64,000 nt of DNA, taken from the NCBI GenBank assembly GCA_000733355.1, contig JNVV01000005.1, forward strand, positions 1,805,132 through 1,869,131, in the 5' to 3' direction. Positions within the stretch are counted from its first letter, which is position 1; each line of letters opens with the position of its first letter. The DNA is from Falciphora oryzae (taxonomy: Eukaryota; Ascomycota; Sordariomycetes; Magnaporthales; Magnaporthaceae). Under the pieces are notes generated by a model. The model did no database searches. It was not told the origin of the DNA and saw only the letters and a list, made by a program, of their open reading frames with translations. Positions 59,128 to 64,000 of the stretch are shown here, in pieces. A program made the position numbers and the translations under genes.

Positions 59128-62100
59128 ATGTTGTCCCAGGTGCGATGCTGCCAGCACAGCCTGGCTGTGTCCAGGTTAACAAGACCTGGCTCTGGCCCGG
59201 CACTTGTTCGATACCAACCCAGACGCTTTCGATCGACCGGGGCCGCATCTTTGGTGCTGTCAAGGACACAGGACGGCCAAGCGACCCCTCGGGGAGTCGC
59301 CCCGTCTAGCCTCAGCCATGTATCCGGACGGGGGCTAGCCACTGCCGTCGACGGCTACCCCCTGCCGAGCGACGACTCGATCAAGCCCATGCCTTCCGCG
59401 CCCTTCTCCGGCCTCGGCTCTACCCCGCCCTCGATTCCTCGCCCCTTCGACCTGAAGCCGTTTGACATGTCCTCGGTCCTCGTCTTGCGCGACCAGCACA
59501 ACACTCCCAAAGTCGCTAAGCGGCGCAGTATAAAAAATGTCAGTGGTGACGTCGAAGAGCTGCTGTCAATATTCGACGCCTGCCTGCGGATCGGCAAGCT
59601 GAAGCGTGCCAGCGTCATGCTTGCCCGCATCGCATCAGACTTCCCCAACCTCAACAGATCCGACATCATGGCGCTGCACAACGAGTACCTACAAACCGCC
59701 GTCGAACATCTGAAGGCGAGCCCTAGCATGACTAAGGCCGACGACATCCACGACTGGTACGAGCTCAACCTGCGGGCCGTCACGCCCAAGCTTGAGCAGA
59801 CGCCCGAGACCATTGCGTACATGCTCAAGGCATCCCTCCTGTCGACCCCGACCAAAGACAGAAGATTAGAGAGGCTAGTTTCGCGATACATGGCCATGGC
59901 ACCCGGCCCCACTGGCCTGGAGGTTTTGTACATGACCGATATCCTGACGGACACGGATCGTGCGAGAATCACCGAGATTTGCCCGACCTACAACCTTGTA
60001 ATGGCCGAAAGCAAAGTGCCATTAGGGGAGCCTGAACCCCTGGCCGAGGACTCGGCATCTGCCGAAGCCGCTCCATCGTCCATGGCGTCTCCTTCGGGAC
60101 CCTCAAGCTACCCCGAGGTCCTGAGCACCCCGCAGAAGGGCAGTGGTCTAAAAACCCTGAAACGCACTCTGAGTCTTTTTGGCGAGATCCCAGCCGGCAT
60201 CGACATCGACACACTCTCTCAGTCCCAGCGCAGAGAGCTCCAGGCTCGCCTGGAGAGGGATGCTGTTGACGCTGCGATTGAGCGCTGGCGTGAAGACAAC
60301 CAAGCATTGCTCAAGATGGGCCTGAACACATCTATTTCAAGCGCCTCTCTGAATTCCCGCCTCTACGACTGGCAGCGTGCGCTCGAGGCCCGCCTCAAGC
60401 AGGAGTTTGCAGAGTTCGACGCCCTGGACAAGCTGGGCCCGAACGAGAAGCTACGCGAGAATGCGGAGCGTGCCGTCTATGGCCCATTCCTGCAGCTCTC
60501 CACCCCATCCCGACTTGCGGCCCTGACCATCCTCGCCGTGCTGTCTGGAGTTTCGAGCAGCGGTGTCGATATAGGCGTCCCGATCTACGGCTTGGTCAAG
60601 TCTCTGGCCGGTGTGGCGGAGGAGGACGTCAGGGCCCAACGCCGCGCCGAGGGGGAGGCCAAGAAACGAAAAGAACAATCGAAGGCTGCCAAAACCAAGG
60701 CATCGCAATCGAAGGCCAAGCTCAAGGAAGAGCTGCAGGAGACCCCGGTCCAGCCCACGGCGCGTGTTGAATCTCTCTACTCCCAAGACCCTTCCGCAGA
60801 GCGTTGGCCTATTGGAATCAAGTACCAGGTGGGAGCTGCGCTGCTCCGGGCCCTTATCGAAACGGCGAATATCAGTGTGGTGAAGGAACACCCGGAGACA
60901 AGGGCGCTGGTCTCGGAGTCTCAGCCTGCCTTTGTTCACAATCAGCAGTACAAGAGAGGCAAGAAGGTCGGAGTCCTTGTCGTCAACAAGACCCTCGTGG
61001 AGATGCTTAAGAGGGAACCGCGAGGCGACTTCCTCGCACGCCATCTGCCCATGGTGTGTGAGCCCGAGCCCTGGACTCGGTTCGACAAGGGCGGCTTTGT
61101 CGAAAGCCCAGCCCACATGGTCCGAGTCAAGGCGGGCGAAAGGGATCAAAAGATATACACCGAGGCCGCCATTGCCAACGGCCACATGGAACAGATAATG
61201 AAGGGACTTGACTCTCTTGGCAAGACGGCCTGGAAGATCAACAAGAACGTGTTTGGCGTGATGCTGGATGTGTGGAACTCGGGCGAGGCCCTGGCCAACA
61301 TCCCGCCGCTCAATCCCAAAATTCCTGTGCCCGAGGAGCCGGTAGCGACCGATGACCCCATTGCGCGGCGGAAATGGCTCAAGGCGGTGAAGCTGGCCGA
61401 GAACCTGAAGTCGTCGCTGCATGGCGTGCGCTGCTTCATGAACTTCCAGCTCGAGATCGCCAGAGCTGTTAGGGACCAGACCATCTACTTCCCGCATAAC
61501 GTCGACTTTCGGGGCAGAGCGTATCCCCTGCCGACCTACTTCAACCACATGGGAGCCGACCACGTCCGCGGCCTCATGCTTTTCGCCAAGGGCAAGGAGC
61601 TTGGCGAGGAAGGCTTCCGCTGGCTCAAGGTCCACCTCGCCAACGTGTACGGCTTCGACAAGGCGAGCCTGCGGGATCGAGAAAAGTTCGCCATGCAGAA
61701 CCTTGACAACATCATGGACTCGGCAACCAGCCCGCTGACGGGTCGCCGCTGGTGGCTGCAGGGCGAAGACCCTTGGCAGTGCCTTGCTACCTGCTTTGAG
61801 CTCAAGGCGGCGTTTGACTCGCCCGACGCGACCAAGTTTGTCTCGCACCTGCCGGTCCACCAGGATGGTACGTGCAACGGGCTCCAGCACTACGCGGCGC
61901 TGGGCGGTGACGAGTGGGGTGCGCGCCAGGTCAACCTGGAGCCAGGAGAGAGGCCAGCCGACGTCTACTCGGCCGTGGCCGACCTGGTCAGCGAGGCCCT
62001 CGCTAAAGACGCCAAGGCGGGTAACTTCATGGCCAAGGCGCTTGACGGCAAAATCAAGCGCAAGGTGGTCAAGCAGACCGTCATGACCAACGTGTACGGC

Positions 62101-63524
62101 GTCACCTTCGCTGGCGCCAAGAAGCAGGTCCAGAAGCAGCTCGATGCCCTCTACCCCGACCTCGCTGAGCAGGCAGGCGTAGAACCGGTCATTCTGTCGT
62201 CCTACATCGCCATGAAAATCTTCAGCGCGCTGTCCCAGATGTTCAGCGGCGCGCACGAGATCCAGACGTGGCTCGGCGAGATCGGCGGCCGTGTCTGCCG
62301 CGCCATCACTCCAGAGCAGCTGAAACAGTTGGCGGCCGAAATCCCCGAGCAGGAGCTCGCGTCAGGCCGCAAAACCAAAACGAAAGCGGCCAAGGGAGAC
62401 AAAGACAAGAAGAAGACGCTCACTACTGACGAGATTCTCAGCCACTTCCGCTCGACCATCGTCTGGACCACGCCGTTGCGCATGCCGGTCGTGCAGCCGT
62501 ACAGGCACACGGGTGTGCGCCTCATCAGCACGTGCTTGCAGACGCTGGCGCTCAAGACGCCCGAGGCCTCGGACCCGGTCAACCGCCGGAAGCAGTTGCA
62601 GGCCTTCCCGCCCAACTTCATCCACTCGCTCGACGCCAGCCATATGATGCTGTCGGCTCTCGAGTGCGGCGAGATGGGCATGACCTTTGCCGCCGTGCAC
62701 GACTCGTTCTGGACGCACGCTGCCGACGTGGGGCATATGAGCCGCGTCCTGCGCGACGCCTTCATCCGCATCCACTCAGAGGACGTCATCGCCCGCCTGG
62801 CTGCTGAGTTTGAGACTCGGTATGGCGGCTCCATCTACATGGCCAAGATCAAGTACGGATCCCCCGGGACTCCCCAGATAGCATCGTGGCGGAGGAAGAC
62901 GGGCTTTAGCCTCGTGGAGGAGCTCATGCTGGAAAAGAAACGACAAGACCTCCTGAGGTCTGAAGACCCGGCCGAAGTGGCTCGGGGTATGGCCATGGAG
63001 ACCCCAAGTGCCATTTTGGAGAGGGTGACGGCCGTCGAGGATGTGACGGAGATGGAGGATGTGGAGCAGTTCTCGCTAGGCAATGTTTCGGAGGCCGAGC
63101 ATGCCCAGATCGAGAAGGACGTCATAAAGGCCCAGAAGGGCGCCAAGACAGCCTCTGCCGCCGCCTCCACGGATGATGTCGATGACTCCGCTGAGGCACC
63201 TGACCTCGAAGCCGCTGCTGACTACTCGGAAGATGGGATGAAGCGCATACAGGCGCTCATGGGGAGCAATGGATTCGACGTTGCGATGCACCCCCAAAAC
63301 TTTCCCGAAAAGAAGAGGTCGGAGAAATCAGTCGACTGCATCTCCCTGTGGATGCCTCTGACCTTCCCGCCACTTCCCAAGAAGGTAGGGATCCCCCTTG
63401 CTCTCTCCCTCTTGCTCGCCTCTGGACAACCTCGCGACTGGGCTTCGCTGCTAACATGGATTTGCTTTTTCAGGGAACCTTCGACGTCACACGACTAAAG
63501 ACCAGCGACTACTTCTTCTCTTGA
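59128..63524 (+). CDS. RPO41: Mitochondrial DNA-directed RNA polymerase (Rpo41)
   Basis: Two exons, 59128-63384 and 63474-63524, 1435 residues in phase. The presequence is Arg/Ser-rich (MLSQVRCCQHSLAVSRLTRP). The N-terminal extension to about 400 is fungal-specific with PPR-like helices (LRIGKLKRASVMLARIASDF). The T7-type single-subunit polymerase core follows: PHNVDFRGRAYPLPTYFNHM (palm entry), HQDGTCNGLQHYAALGGDEW with the first catalytic Asp at about 912, KRKVVKQTVMTNVYGVTFAG (fingers O-helix, Lys and Tyr), QAFPPNFIHSLDASHMML and VHDSFWTHA with the second catalytic Asp near 1191. The terminal exon gives FDVTRLKTSDYFFS; the final FFS-type end is conserved in the family. A Lys-rich insert (TKTKAAKGDKDKKKTL) lies at about 1085-1100. 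It transcribes mitochondrial DNA with Mtf1. Confidence 0.97.
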
Positions 63525-64000
63525 TAATTCCAGAAACAGCCACGACAAATTTTCTCCATTTTGAAACCATCGAGCTCTTCCTCGTCCCCTTTTGGATGCG
63601 GGGCGACAGACGCCGTGGCTCAGACAATTCGATCCTTGGGCGGCAGAGCGCGTACATTTGGGGTGGCAACAAAAAGTGCCACTTTCTCTTCTTGTAATTA
63701 TATCCTTTTTGTGTGTTTCAGCATTGGGCGGCGTTTGCTATTTCACCTTGTCCTCCCTCACGCGCTACTCAGACATACCCTTTTATATCATATCCCATGG
63801 GATAGGTGCATAACGCTAGGTGGCGGCCGGTTAACGTTGGGTCGGGCGCTTCGGGAGCGGGGATGGCGGGGAGGCTTGTGCATTTTTTTTCTTGGGTTAT
63901 ACGATCTGTACGCGTAGATGTGTGCTTAGAAATGTCGGGGAAGGGTTTCTAGACGCTGACCAGGCATCAAGGTGTCAATATAAACACGAATAGACTGCCG
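63525..64000. other. RPO41 3' flank to window end
   Basis: No coding signal recognised. Confidence 0.4.

Noticed and set aside
60451..62256. 601-codon minus-strand ORF inside RPO41
   Set aside because: Antisense shadow created by high GC3 of RPO41; no domain recognised.

Overview
The window is nuclear DNA of a filamentous ascomycete (Pezizomycotina, most likely a sordariomycete). The evidence is GC-rich coding sequence with strong GC3, short 50-130 nt introns with GT..AG borders and CTRAC-type branch points, and a gene set that includes a fungal Pkc1 with HR1-C2-C1-C1-kinase order, She9/Mdm33, a Kre2/Mnt1 mannosyltransferase, Rpo41, Esf1 and Pat1. I cannot name the species. No transposon, CRISPR array or bacterial-type operon is visible. 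There is one tRNA gene, tRNA-Gly(GCC).

Layout. Positions 1-11,230 are an accessory stretch. It holds a broken ankyrin-repeat gene (-), a broken kinase-like gene of the type that follows HeLo domains (+), an intact five-exon MFS permease (+), a frameshifted small ORF (+), a PD-(D/E)XK-like protein (-), an FTA2/Sim4-type kinase-like gene (-) whose exons do not join in frame, and a truncated family-1 glycosyltransferase (-). From 12.6 kb onward every multi-exon model closes exactly in frame. These are a secreted DUF3237 protein (+), She9 (+), Pkc1 (-), a mitochondrial acyl-CoA dehydrogenase (-), mitoribosomal uS12m (+), a GT15 alpha-1,2-mannosyltransferase (-), Pat1 (+), the Pol III subunit Rpc37/RPC5 (-), a small secreted protein (+), a repeat-bearing GPI-type surface protein (-), a zinc-type alcohol dehydrogenase (+), an asparagine-synthase-like enzyme (+), a six-cysteine secreted protein with a basic tail (+), a polyAsn low-complexity protein (+), Esf1 (+), a secreted CND-motif protein (+), a ferric reductase (+), tRNA-Gly, a SAM methyltransferase (+) and Rpo41 (+).

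Functionally the core genes are unrelated housekeeping functions: cell-wall signalling (Pkc1) and wall mannosylation (Kre2/Mnt1), mitochondrial maintenance and expression (She9, uS12m, Rpo41, acyl-CoA dehydrogenase), and RNA metabolism (Pat1, Rpc37, Esf1, tRNA-Gly). Between them lie lineage-variable secreted or surface proteins (12.6, 36.8, 38.4, 46.0 and 52.3 kb), which are the best candidates for host- or environment-facing functions. The alcohol dehydrogenase and asparagine-synthase-like genes at 40-45 kb are co-directional and could be a two-gene metabolic unit. The dehydrogenase promoter has a TATA box and an exact 15-nt direct repeat. All gene boundaries and splice sites are read by eye from the sequence; family names come from motif recognition and were not checked by database search.
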